From assembly GCF_030056795.1 (NCBI RefSeq), contig NZ_JASHKQ010000012.1:62001-126000 (forward strand): 64,000 bases of DNA, given 5' to 3'. The stretch comes from Rhodococcus sp. IEGM 1381 (GTDB lineage Bacteria > Actinomycetota > Actinomycetes > Mycobacteriales > Mycobacteriaceae). The stretch's first letter is position 1; each line of letters begins with the position of its first letter. The notes under the pieces were generated by a model, which ran no database searches, had not been told where the DNA came from, and saw nothing but the letters and a program-made list of their open reading frames with translations. This document shows, one piece after another, positions 30,601 to 37,684 of the stretch. The translations under genes and the position numbers were made by a program.

Positions 30601-31466
30601 ACCTGCACGAGGGCCTCGTCGACGGTGACGCCGGCCTTCGCGGCAGGCGAGACGATGACTTCACGCAGTTGCGTTTCGGTGAGACGTCCGACGACGACCG
30701 GGTTGCCCGAAAGTCCGGCAAGCAGCGCATCCTCCGACACTGCGTTCTGATAGAAGTCGGCCCGCAGGCCGACCACGAGGACCGACTCGGAGTTCGGCAG
30801 CGCCGATGCCGCTCGGAGAAAGCTCTCGCGCTCACCCGCTGAGGCCAGCGTCCACAACTCCTCGGCTTGATCCAGAACGAGAACAGAACCCGGCGCGAAC
30901 AGTCCCATTCGCTCGGGGAATGCCCGAATAGCACCGATGCCGGAATGGACTTCCGTGCCAGGGAACCTCGATGCCAGTCCAGCGCGCAGGAGCGAGGACT
31001 TACCCGAGCCCGAAGCACCGACGACGAAGACGATGCCTCCGCCGGAGTCGAGAGCGTCACGGACGCGCACGCCGAGTCGCTCGATCACATCGTCTCGTCC
31101 GAAAAACCACTCTGCGTCGGCGGACTCGAACGCTTCCAGGCCCTTGTAGGGAGGGTCGCCCTTCACTGGATCGACAGTCCGCCTGCCCGGGATGGACCGC
31201 ACCCTCGACACCGCGTCCCACCACGATGCGCGCTCGTCCTCTTCGTCGACGCCGCACGCGGCGAGGACAGCCGAGAACATCTCGGCGCTGGCTTTGGTCG
31301 GAACATGGTGACCGGAGAACCAGCCGCTGATGGTGCCGTGCAGGCCACCGGAACGCTCGACGATTTCACGGACTGTTGCACCCGCCTCGGTCCTGATCGC
31401 ACGCAGTGCCGCCGCGAATTCGGTGCGGTCCGAGATCGACGAGGGATCCGGGCGATCAGTGGTCAT
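27693..31466 (-). CDS. HTH-STAND NTPase-transmembrane-WD40 repeat protein
   Basis: A 1257-residue multidomain signalling protein. Order: helix-turn-helix of the XRE/HTH_31 type (residues about 15-75, AAALRAIRTEAGATVREIVERSG), an nSTAND1-type NTPase (PYKGLEAFESADAEWFFGRDD at 105-125; Walker A GASGSGKSS near 150-158; Walker B VLVLDQAEE near 195-203), a single hydrophobic segment (about 516-542), then WD40-type propeller repeats from about residue 600 to the end (repeated S-P-D-G-x-x-L / V-x-L-W-D motifs). Such proteins are common in actinobacteria and resemble STAND sensors of signalling and conflict systems; the ligand is unknown. It lies between the two halves of the mycofactocin locus without obvious link. 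Confidence 0.88.
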   Translation of the reverse strand: MTTDRPDPSSISDRTEFAAALRAIRTEAGATVREIVERSGGLHGTISGWFSGHHVPTKASAEMFSAVLAACGVDEEDERASWWDAVSRVRSIPGRRTVDPVKGDPPYKGLEAFESADAEWFFGRDDVIERLGVRVRDALDSGGGIVFVVGASGSGKSSLLRAGLASRFPGTEVHSGIGAIRAFPERMGLFAPGSVLVLDQAEELWTLASAGERESFLRAASALPNSESVLVVGLRADFYQNAVSEDALLAGLSGNPVVVGRLTETQLREVIVSPAAKAGVTVDEALVQVLVGELGPRGSQFAHDSGALPLLSHALLTTWQVSRGRTLTVADYLATGGIGGAVGQSAEEVFLALTAEQQREARRIFMRLVNLDDDVVTRRRVDRVGLFYGNENPDAVTDVDVVVERFAARRLLTVEEETVQVTHEALLTAWPRLGEWLDDDRQWLVEHRRLTQAAELWKNNDRDDGSLLSASRLLLVQESIGPVRRRDLNSIERLYLEASTDRVEQQTRNDRRRRRILETLVAALALLTVLAVTLAVTAFVARSEATSRRVDAENAEAEAVSRQIAGVAVQLRDRDPGLAAYFALASYEVDRTTEAQSALLDSSAIHTPVRLLGVEGEAVTAVDSRGSIVATAGSDGHVRMWSLTDGHAQLGEIVSRDASALSFDPRGGVLAVGGFYGVELWDVSDSAAPIMLSHNDINEVRSLSYSPDGRLLLVGTGSESLPLLDVADPARPTAAAEVTQPGSPTATEFSPDGRYLVTVGPGRAMRLWDASRLTASPEAPTVPLIDVPSDGSTYTAQQLAFSPDGTTLIAGTTGREVLRWALDAGRLSPLPALTGFTSYVNDVAFNGDGTLIAAASSDNFSKVWDAASGTALLTLPGPSVVSSLVFAPNRSSIVTASGDGITRIWPLPGPALADAGDTIYQNPIGASGTRLLVGAGTRASATIVWDVSDLDHPVASKPLVIGDDMDQTGAVALTADGNRAAVGTTTGGFQVWDTTDLDDPVALGVIRKATSSLTGVLAFDRTGTVLVVSGQSSNDVSLWSLADPSTPRLLSTVIAGNYPAGMALSPEASVLAVASVGGVVELWDIDDPTEPRRTATLDGFESSVQAVAISPDGRTLAAGSTDRSVRLWDMSTPFAPHHLSRIVGPSSPISSLAFDRSGMRLAAGDGGSTLWLWNVADRTAPEHYAALSAYGQRVNDAVFAADGRVVFGGGTARDVRIWRTEPEEVRSRLCGSGGSVVTEAEWAQYLPGVPYRELCGS

Positions 31467-31688
31467 GAGCGCACTATAGAGCCGGTCAATCGCGTACAGA
31501 CGCGTGCGAACGCTTCGCTGACCAGCAGAAACAGCAGATTACTGCGTTTGAATGACGATCTCACCGAATACGAAGTCGTTCGTATTGACCCTGTATGGAC
31601 TTTCTTGCTCCGCTGGATCCGTGGCGAATCTTCTTCCACGATGGACGCTGCTGTACAAGAGATCAGTAGATAGTCGAGGGGGACATTC

Positions 31689-32015
31689 ATGCTCGAACAG
31701 GTGCTGACGTCGGCGGCGCATCACTCGTTCCGGACGGCAGTACAGCCGACACTCGTTACGCGCCCGACGCGGCTCGACCTTCGTCACCGCAAGCCTGCGC
31801 TGAGTGCACGCGAGATCGAGGTCATGCTCGCCTGGTTCGCCTCGGACTCGAAGACGGTTGCAGCTCGATCCGTCTATATCTCGGTCGGCACGATCAACAC
31901 GCACATCACCCGTATCCGGCAGAAATACGCGGCGGTCGGGCGCAACGCCCCGACGAAGGCCGCTCTGTTCGCACGTGCGCTCCAGGACGGTCACACTCAC
32001 CTGTCCGAATGGTGA
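31689..32015 (+). CDS. LuxR-type HTH protein (stand-alone)
   Basis: A 108-residue protein with a single C-terminal LuxR/GerE helix-turn-helix (residues about 37-95: LSAREIEVMLAWFASDSKTVAARS and VGTINTHITRIRQKYAAVGR in segments) and no receiver domain. Strong ribosome binding site (GAGGGGG). It is convergent with the second mftD, 13 bp between stops, and divergent from the STAND gene. It could act as a local transcription factor; target unknown. Similar receiver-less LuxR proteins are frequent in Rhodococcus. Confidence 0.75.
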   Translation: MLEQVLTSAAHHSFRTAVQPTLVTRPTRLDLRHRKPALSAREIEVMLAWFASDSKTVAARSVYISVGTINTHITRIRQKYAAVGRNAPTKAALFARALQDGHTHLSEW

Positions 32016-32028
32016 CTGTCGGTTCGTA

Positions 32029-33210
32029 TCAAGTGCGCCGGGCGGGCTGAGTCGAGCGAGCGAAGCCTGGCGGTAGGACGACGTCGGTGGGTCCGAGGGT
32101 GTGCACCGATGCATGCCCGAGGCCGAGCACCGCGGAGTCCAAGCCGCCGCGCAGAATGTCGAGGACGTTCTCCACCCCGGCTTGACCGTTCGCCGCCAAA
32201 CCCCACAGATACGCCCGCCCGATCAACACCGCCCGCGCACCCAGAGCAAGCGCCTTCGCCACGTCGCTTCCCCGCCTGATGCCACCATCGAGGGTGATCT
32301 CCACCTGATCCCCCACCGCCTCGACAATCGCCGGCAACACCCGAATCGACGCCGGGGAACCGTCGAGATTGTTCCCACCGTGATTGGACACCGAGATCGC
32401 CGTGACGCCGGCATCCACGGCCCGCAACGCGTCGTCGACCCGCGAGATTCCCTTGAGCATGAACGGCCCGCCCCATTGCTCACGTAGCCAGGCGATGTCC
32501 TCCCACGTCGGTAGCGGGGTGGACTTCCATTCCCGGTACGCCGCGAAGAACGTCGGCGCAGGCCCATCGGGCGGAGCGAGATTCGGTGCCGTCAGGTCGG
32601 GGAACGTGCCCGAGCGAGCCCACCGGGCGAGCCACCGCGGCCGCGCCAGCACTTCCGGCGCCAACCGCACCATCGCCCTGGCATCGAGGCGTTCGGGAAT
32701 CACCGGACTCCCCCAGTCGCGGCCCTCCGAGAACGACCAATCCATCGTGAGAATCAACCCGACTGCGCCCGCGGCACGTGCACGATGAAGCATGTGCAGC
32801 AACAACTCCCGCGAACCCAGCCAATGGAGCTGAAAGAATGTCTCCGGGTTCGCCGCGACGACCTCTTCGATGGGTTTGCTCGCGAACAGCGACAATCCCA
32901 TCGAAATCCCCCGCGCCGCAGCAGCCCTCGCCACCGCGACCTCACCGCCGGGGTGCACCGCCTGCACACCCGTCGGGGAAATCATGACCGGGAACGCCAG
33001 CGGTTGCCCCATCAGTGTCGTCGACAACTCACGCTCGTTCGACAGCCCCGCCGCGTGCGGAGCGAATCCGAGTTCAGCGAACGCAGCCGTGTTGTCCGAA
33101 GCGGTGATTCCCCGTTCCGAGCCGGCCACCAGAGCCGAATACACCGACCTGGGAAGCCGCTTGCTCGCGCGCCGCTCCGCCTCAGCAACAGTCTCGAACC
33201 AGTCGGTCAC
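32029..33210 (-). CDS. Second MftD-like FMN-dependent oxidoreductase
   Basis: A 393-residue paralog of MftD, directly after it (4-nt ATGA overlap). It has the alpha-hydroxyacid oxidase fold of the family: VMISPTGVQAVHPGGEVAVARAAAARG in segments, the active-site His in SVSNHGGNNLDG, and the FMN phosphate/Arg loop DGGIRRGSDVAKAL. From WFETVAEA on, 47 of the first 60 positions match the upstream copy. The middle (ARPRWLARWARSGTFPDLTAPN) is more diverged and the C-terminus ends in a different tail. It may be a redundant or specialised premycofactocin synthase. Catalytic residues look intact, so it is not an obvious pseudogene. Confidence 0.88.
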   Translation of the reverse strand: MTDWFETVAEAERRASKRLPRSVYSALVAGSERGITASDNTAAFAELGFAPHAAGLSNERELSTTLMGQPLAFPVMISPTGVQAVHPGGEVAVARAAAARGISMGLSLFASKPIEEVVAANPETFFQLHWLGSRELLLHMLHRARAAGAVGLILTMDWSFSEGRDWGSPVIPERLDARAMVRLAPEVLARPRWLARWARSGTFPDLTAPNLAPPDGPAPTFFAAYREWKSTPLPTWEDIAWLREQWGGPFMLKGISRVDDALRAVDAGVTAISVSNHGGNNLDGSPASIRVLPAIVEAVGDQVEITLDGGIRRGSDVAKALALGARAVLIGRAYLWGLAANGQAGVENVLDILRGGLDSAVLGLGHASVHTLGPTDVVLPPGFARSTQPARRT

Positions 33211-34385
33211 ACACCCAGCCTGCGGTCGAACCCGGCCGGCATCACCACATCCGAAGGTGACAGATCATGCACCGAGGTGTGCCCGAGACCGAGGACAGCG
33301 GAATCGACTCCGCCGCGCAGAATGTCGAGCACGTTCTCCACACCCGCCTGACCACCGGCAGACAGACCCCACAGGTACGCCCGCCCGATCAACACCGCCC
33401 GCGCACCGAGCGCGAGGGCCTTCACCACGTCGCTGCCGCGTCGGATACCACCGTCGAGGGTGATCTCGACCTGATCGCCCACGGCCTCGGCGATCGCAGG
33501 CAGAGCCCGGATCGGTGCCGGGGTGCCATCGAGATTGTTACCACCATGATTGGACACCGAAATAGCGGTGCACCCGGCATCGACAGCACGTTTCGCATCA
33601 TCGACCCGCATCACACCCTTGAGCATGAACGGCCCACCCCACTGCTCCCGCAGCCACGCCACGTCCTCCCACGTCGGCAACGGAGTACCCATCCATTCTC
33701 CGTACGCACCGAAGAACGTCGGCGCAGGACCGCCGGTCGGTGGCGTCAGGTTCGGAGTCGTCAAATCCGGGATCTTGCCGGTCTTCGCGAACTCCCACAA
33801 CCACTTCGGACGCATGATGCCCTCCGGAGCAAACTGCACCATCGCCTTGAGGTCCATCTTCTCCGGAATCGACGGGCTGCCCCAATCGCGGCCGTTGGAG
33901 AACGACCAATCCAACGTCATGATCAACCCGACCGCCCCCGCCGCGCGGGCCCGCTCCATCCGCTGCAGCAAGATCTCACGCGAGCCCACCCAATACATCT
34001 GGAAGAACGTCTGCGGGTTGGCCGCCGCGACCTCTTCGACGGACTTGCTCGCGAACGAGGACAAGCCGATCGGAATCCCCCGCGCCGCAGCAGCTCTCGC
34101 CACCGCGACCTCACCGTCCGGGTGAACGGCCTGGACACCCGTCGGAGAAATCATCACCGGGAACGACAACGACTGCCCCATCACCGTCGTCGACAGATCA
34201 CGCTTGTCCGACAATCCCGCCACATGCGGTGCGAAGCCGAGCTCGCCGAACGCCGCCATGTTGTCGTCGATCGTCAACCCGCGCTCGGAGCCGGCCACCA
34301 GCGCGGCGTACACCGACTTCGGTAGACGTTTCTTCGCACGCCGCTGCGCTTCGGCAACGGTCTCGAACCACTCACTCTTCGCCAT
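33207..34385 (-). CDS. mftD: Premycofactocin synthase MftD
   Basis: A 392-residue FMN-dependent alpha-hydroxyacid dehydrogenase homolog. MftD oxidatively deaminates AHDP, the MftE product, to the alpha-keto amide premycofactocin, the redox-active core. Signature parts: WFETVAEAQRRAKKRLPKSVY, RGIPIGLSSFASKSVEEV, LIMTLDWSFSNGRDWGSP, catalytic SVSNHGGNN and DGGIRRGSDVVKALALGARA. This copy is closer to the MftD consensus I know than the downstream paralog. It lies 16 bp downstream of mftC and overlaps the paralog by 4 nt. Confidence 0.93.
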   Translation of the reverse strand: MAKSEWFETVAEAQRRAKKRLPKSVYAALVAGSERGLTIDDNMAAFGELGFAPHVAGLSDKRDLSTTVMGQSLSFPVMISPTGVQAVHPDGEVAVARAAAARGIPIGLSSFASKSVEEVAAANPQTFFQMYWVGSREILLQRMERARAAGAVGLIMTLDWSFSNGRDWGSPSIPEKMDLKAMVQFAPEGIMRPKWLWEFAKTGKIPDLTTPNLTPPTGGPAPTFFGAYGEWMGTPLPTWEDVAWLREQWGGPFMLKGVMRVDDAKRAVDAGCTAISVSNHGGNNLDGTPAPIRALPAIAEAVGDQVEITLDGGIRRGSDVVKALALGARAVLIGRAYLWGLSAGGQAGVENVLDILRGGVDSAVLGLGHTSVHDLSPSDVVMPAGFDRRLGV

Positions 34386-34401
34386 TACTGTGCCTTCTGT
34401 T

Positions 34402-35637
34402 TCATGACTGTTCCTGTTCCATTCCTGCGAGCGGGTTCTCGTCGCAGATCTTCGCCGGCGGACGCATCATCAACGTGAGCGGCACCGACTTACGAGGTGT
34501 CTTGCGCTGCCCGGTCCGCGAATGATCGACACTGGACTTCGGGATCTCCCCCGCCGATGCCAACGCCATTTCGCCGTTACCGATGACGCATTCGGGATCC
34601 GGGCCATCCATGGGCAGGCCGGTGAAGAATTTCGCCGCCATGCACCCACCGCGGCACGAATCGAAATGGGCACACTTGGTGCAGGCACCCGAGGTCTGCG
34701 GAGAACGCAACTCCTGGAACAACTCCGATGTCTGCCACACCGATTGAAACCCGCCCATACCGTCTTTCGCGTCTCGCACGATGTTGCCGGCGAGGAAGTT
34801 CTCGTGAATCGCGAACGGGCACGCATACACATCACCGATCGGATCGATCAAGCACACCACCCGCCCCGCACCGCACAGGTTAAGCCCCGGCAGAGCATCA
34901 CCGAAAGCCGACAGGTGGAAGAACGAATCCCCCGTCAACACACCCTCACCGTTCGCGACGAGCCAGTTGTACAGCTCGCGCTGCTGCCCCGCCGTCGGAT
35001 GCAGATCGTCCCACACATCCGCACCACGTCCCGACGGCCGCAACCGGGTGATCCGCAGTGTCGCAGCGTATTTGTCGGCCAACGCCTTGAAGTCGTCGAG
35101 CTGGCTCACGTTGTGTCGGGTGACGACGACCGAGATCTTCGCGTCCCGGAAACCGGCCTCTTTCAAGTTCTCCAGAGCCCGGCAGGCCATGTCGAACGAA
35201 CCCGGACCGCGGACCGCATCGTTGACCTCCGCAGTCGCGCCATCGATGGAAATCTGCACGTCGACGTAATCCGACGCCGCCAACCGCGCGGCGACCTTCT
35301 TGTCGATCTTGACCCCGTTGGTGGAGAACTTCACCCCCACCTGGTGCGCAGTCGCGTAATCGACGAGCTCCCAGAAGTCCGACCGCACCGTCGGCTCACC
35401 GCCGCCGATGTTGACGTAGAACACCTGCATCTTCTGCAACTCGTCGATGATCGACTTGCACTGCTCGGTACTGAGCTCACGTGGATCACGGCGACCCGAC
35501 GAGGACAGGCAATGCACACACGACAGATTGCACGCGTAGGTCAGCTCCCACGTCAAACAGATCGGTGCGTCGAGCCCGAGCTCGAATTGGTCGACGAGTT
35601 TTCCTACCGGAGCGGGTCTTTCGAGGGTGGAGGTCAT
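34402..35637 (-). CDS. mftC: Mycofactocin radical SAM maturase MftC
   Basis: A 411-residue radical SAM/SPASM enzyme. The AdoMet [4Fe-4S] motif is C36-x3-C40-x2-C43 (TYACNLSCVHC). Auxiliary cluster cysteines are visible in NLCGAGRVVCLIDPIGDVYACPF and CTKCAHFDSCRGGC in the C-terminal half. MftC decarboxylates the C-terminal Tyr of MftA and then forms the Val-Tyr carbon-carbon bond. It is encoded between mftB and mftD, 43 bp after mftB. Full length. Confidence 0.95.
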   Translation of the reverse strand: MTSTLERPAPVGKLVDQFELGLDAPICLTWELTYACNLSCVHCLSSSGRRDPRELSTEQCKSIIDELQKMQVFYVNIGGGEPTVRSDFWELVDYATAHQVGVKFSTNGVKIDKKVAARLAASDYVDVQISIDGATAEVNDAVRGPGSFDMACRALENLKEAGFRDAKISVVVTRHNVSQLDDFKALADKYAATLRITRLRPSGRGADVWDDLHPTAGQQRELYNWLVANGEGVLTGDSFFHLSAFGDALPGLNLCGAGRVVCLIDPIGDVYACPFAIHENFLAGNIVRDAKDGMGGFQSVWQTSELFQELRSPQTSGACTKCAHFDSCRGGCMAAKFFTGLPMDGPDPECVIGNGEMALASAGEIPKSSVDHSRTGQRKTPRKSVPLTLMMRPPAKICDENPLAGMEQEQS

Positions 35638-35680
35638 GTGGGGCGGTCCTGTCCAGAAAGGTGTCGAGGGTCAATGGTCC

Positions 35681-35965
35681 TTAGCGGGGCGTGATCATCT
35701 TCGAGTCGGCCAACGTCGCGAGTGCCTTCACATACGGAGCCGATCCGGACTCGGTGATCCCCGCGGCCGCGATCGCGGCGCGCATATCAGGATGATCGGG
35801 GAACGACTCGATGATCGCTACGATCGTGCGGTTCTTCAGAAAGGAGAGCTTGCGAGTTCCGAAGTGGTAGAGCAGCGCCCCGAACGACTCGGGACGCAGC
35901 GCCACCTGCGGATGCAATGCCCACGGCACATCCACATCGAGTGCGCCCTGCACTGCAGCAGTCAT
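35681..35965 (-). CDS. mftB: Mycofactocin RiPP recognition chaperone MftB
   Basis: A 94-residue PqqD-like RiPP recognition element that binds the MftA leader and presents it to MftC. The conserved block ALHPQVALRPESFGALLYHF is followed by GTRKLSFLKNRTIVAI. Start set at the ATG two bases after the mftA stop (TGA-TC-ATG); longer upstream frames overlap mftA and are not coding. Confidence 0.93.
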   Translation of the reverse strand: MTAAVQGALDVDVPWALHPQVALRPESFGALLYHFGTRKLSFLKNRTIVAIIESFPDHPDMRAAIAAAGITESGSAPYVKALATLADSKMITPR

Positions 35966-35967
35966 GA

Positions 35968-36081
35968 TCAGTACACGCCGCACATGCCGTCGATGGATAC
36001 TTCCTCTACCAGCGACTCTTCGACCAGATCGGATTCGACGACGGCGGTGCCGACCACAGGGTTCTCGTTGTTCTTCGACAT
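35968..36081 (-). CDS. mftA: Mycofactocin precursor peptide MftA
   Basis: A 37-residue ribosomal precursor with an acidic middle (ESDLVEESLVEE) and the invariant C-terminus VSIDGMCGVY; the last Val-Tyr pair becomes the cofactor core. Ribosome binding site GGAGG six bases before the ATG (36088-36092). Followed by mftB after two bases. Divergent from mftR, with 106 bp between starts. Confidence 0.96.
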   Translation of the reverse strand: MSKNNENPVVGTAVVESDLVEESLVEEVSIDGMCGVY

Positions 36082-36187
36082 CTGAAACCTCCGAAAGATG
36101 TTGGGGACCACAATCGCGATCGACAGTGGCTTGGATCACCACCATAATGGCACTGGGTGCAGAAAAACCAGTAGATCGAAGGGAAAT
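36082..36187. promoter_or_regulatory. Divergent mftA/mftR promoter region
   Basis: The 106-bp gap between mftA and mftR must carry both promoters and probably the MftR operator. Symmetrical pieces seen: ATCGCGAT (36113-36120), CCATAATGG (36142-36150), and the spaced pair CAGTG (36124-36128) / CACTG (36151-36155). None is long enough to name as the operator with confidence. Confidence 0.5.
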
Positions 36188-36793
36188 ATGGCCAGGAGTG
36201 CGAAACCGTCCAGTCGGGTAGGTCGGCGCCCGTCCACGACACGGGGCGAACTGAGCGATCTCGGGATCGAACTGTTCGCCTCCCGAGGTTTCGAGGAGAC
36301 CAGCGTCGACGACATAGCCGACGCGGCAGGCATCGCTCGACGCACGTTCTTCCGTTACTTCCCGTCCAAGAATGCGGTTCCCTGGGGTGACTTCGACACT
36401 CAACTCGCAGCGCTGAGGGCACATCTGAACGGCCTACCCGCGGACATCGAGCTCGCCGACGGATTACACTCCGCGTTGTTGCAGTTCAACACTTTTCCAG
36501 AGGAAGAAGCCGCGGTTCACCGGCAACGGATGTCGTTGATACTGAGCAATCCTGCACTGCAGAGCTATTCGATGGTCATGTACGAGGGCTGGCGAGCCGT
36601 CATCGCCGAATACGTTGCCGCACGAACCGCTTCCGATCCGACAGACCACTTTCCGCGAACTGTTGGCTGGATGGTCCTCGGTGTGGCAATCTCGGCATAC
36701 GAGCAGTGGCTGACCGATGACCGATCGAATCTGGTCGAGCTACTCACTGCCGGAATCGCACCGCTGCAGTCCGGCTTGACCCCACCGCCTTAG
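36188..36793 (+). CDS. mftR: Mycofactocin system TetR-family regulator MftR
   Basis: A 201-residue TetR repressor. N-terminal HTH about residues 20-65 (LGIELFASRGFEETSVDDIADAAGIARRTFFRYFPSK in pieces), with the FRYFPSKNAVPWGDFD continuation typical of MftR. In mycobacteria MftR represses the mft genes and is relieved by long-chain acyl-CoA, as I recall. Divergent from mftA; the C-terminal part is a normal ligand-binding domain. Start at MARSAKPSS; the longer upstream frame crosses the promoter region. Confidence 0.92.
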   Translation: MARSAKPSSRVGRRPSTTRGELSDLGIELFASRGFEETSVDDIADAAGIARRTFFRYFPSKNAVPWGDFDTQLAALRAHLNGLPADIELADGLHSALLQFNTFPEEEAAVHRQRMSLILSNPALQSYSMVMYEGWRAVIAEYVAARTASDPTDHFPRTVGWMVLGVAISAYEQWLTDDRSNLVELLTAGIAPLQSGLTPPP

Positions 36794-36820
36794 TGCACAC
36801 GAACACAGAAGGCTTTCGAG

Positions 36821-37648
36821 ATGACCGAACTGGATGCACTCGCACCGAGTCCCGACGACGTGTGGGCTCACGAGAACGTCGTGGTCCGTCGTATCCCCGG
36901 ACTCGAGTTGGACGCAGCCCGAACAGGATCCACCGTGCAGGTCGGCCATGGACTCACCTCGGCCGACATAGGTGAGCGCCTCGTTCCGATAGTCACCGCC
37001 CAGGCCCGCCATGTCGGCCTTTCTCAGCGTGAATTCGAGCTGGTCATGGTCGGAATCGTCCGCACCACCGTCTCGAATCCGATCGACGCCTGGGCCACCT
37101 ACTACCGGAATTCCCTGGACGAACTGCTCTCCGGCGCTGCCGAATTCGCTCCCATCCATGCGCGCGCCGAGGCTTTGGTCGTCGGATCAGTGCTCGACAT
37201 GGGATCGTGCTTCGGCTTCTTTCCGCTACGACTGGCGATGAAGGGTCACTCGGTGACTGCGACCGACCTCTCCGCCGGCACCATGCGTCTGCTCGCCACC
37301 GTTGCCCCGCATCTCGGGATCACGCTCGACACCGTGGTGTGTGATGCTGCAGATGTTCCGGTCGCAGACAACAGTGTCGACACCGTGACCGCACTGCATC
37401 TCCTCGAGCACGTCGACGCTGCGACAGGCGCTCGCATCGTGGCCGAGGCGCTCCGCATCGCGCGCAGGCGTGTCGTCGTTGCCGTGCCCTTCGAGGACGA
37501 GACCACTGCCTGCCACGGGCATGTCCGCACATTCGACGACGCTGCGTTGATCGAGCTCGGCCGATCGTCCGGTGGGCAGTTCGAGACATCGGAGCACCAC
37601 GGCGGATGGCTCGTGATCGACAAGGCCTCGACACCCCAGTTCGCCTGA
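36821..37648 (+). CDS. mftM: Mycofactocin oligosaccharide methyltransferase MftM
   Basis: A 275-residue SAM-dependent class I methyltransferase. SAM motif I VLDMGSCFGFFPLRLA near residue 125, motif II TATDLSAGTM, and a motif IV-like DNSVDTVTALHLLEHV. Genes of this type beside mft clusters encode MftM, which O-methylates the glucose chain attached by MftF. It lies 27 bp after mftR on the same strand and is probably co-transcribed with it. Convergent with the HNH gene. Confidence 0.85.
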   Translation: MTELDALAPSPDDVWAHENVVVRRIPGLELDAARTGSTVQVGHGLTSADIGERLVPIVTAQARHVGLSQREFELVMVGIVRTTVSNPIDAWATYYRNSLDELLSGAAEFAPIHARAEALVVGSVLDMGSCFGFFPLRLAMKGHSVTATDLSAGTMRLLATVAPHLGITLDTVVCDAADVPVADNSVDTVTALHLLEHVDAATGARIVAEALRIARRRVVVAVPFEDETTACHGHVRTFDDAALIELGRSSGGQFETSEHHGGWLVIDKASTPQFA

Positions 37649-37684
37649 ACAGGTTTCGCGCCCGAGGGTCGCTCCCCAGCGCAC

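Noticed and set aside
32029-33210. Second mftD copy as a pseudogene
   Set aside because: The frame is intact from start to stop, and active-site and FMN motifs are conserved.
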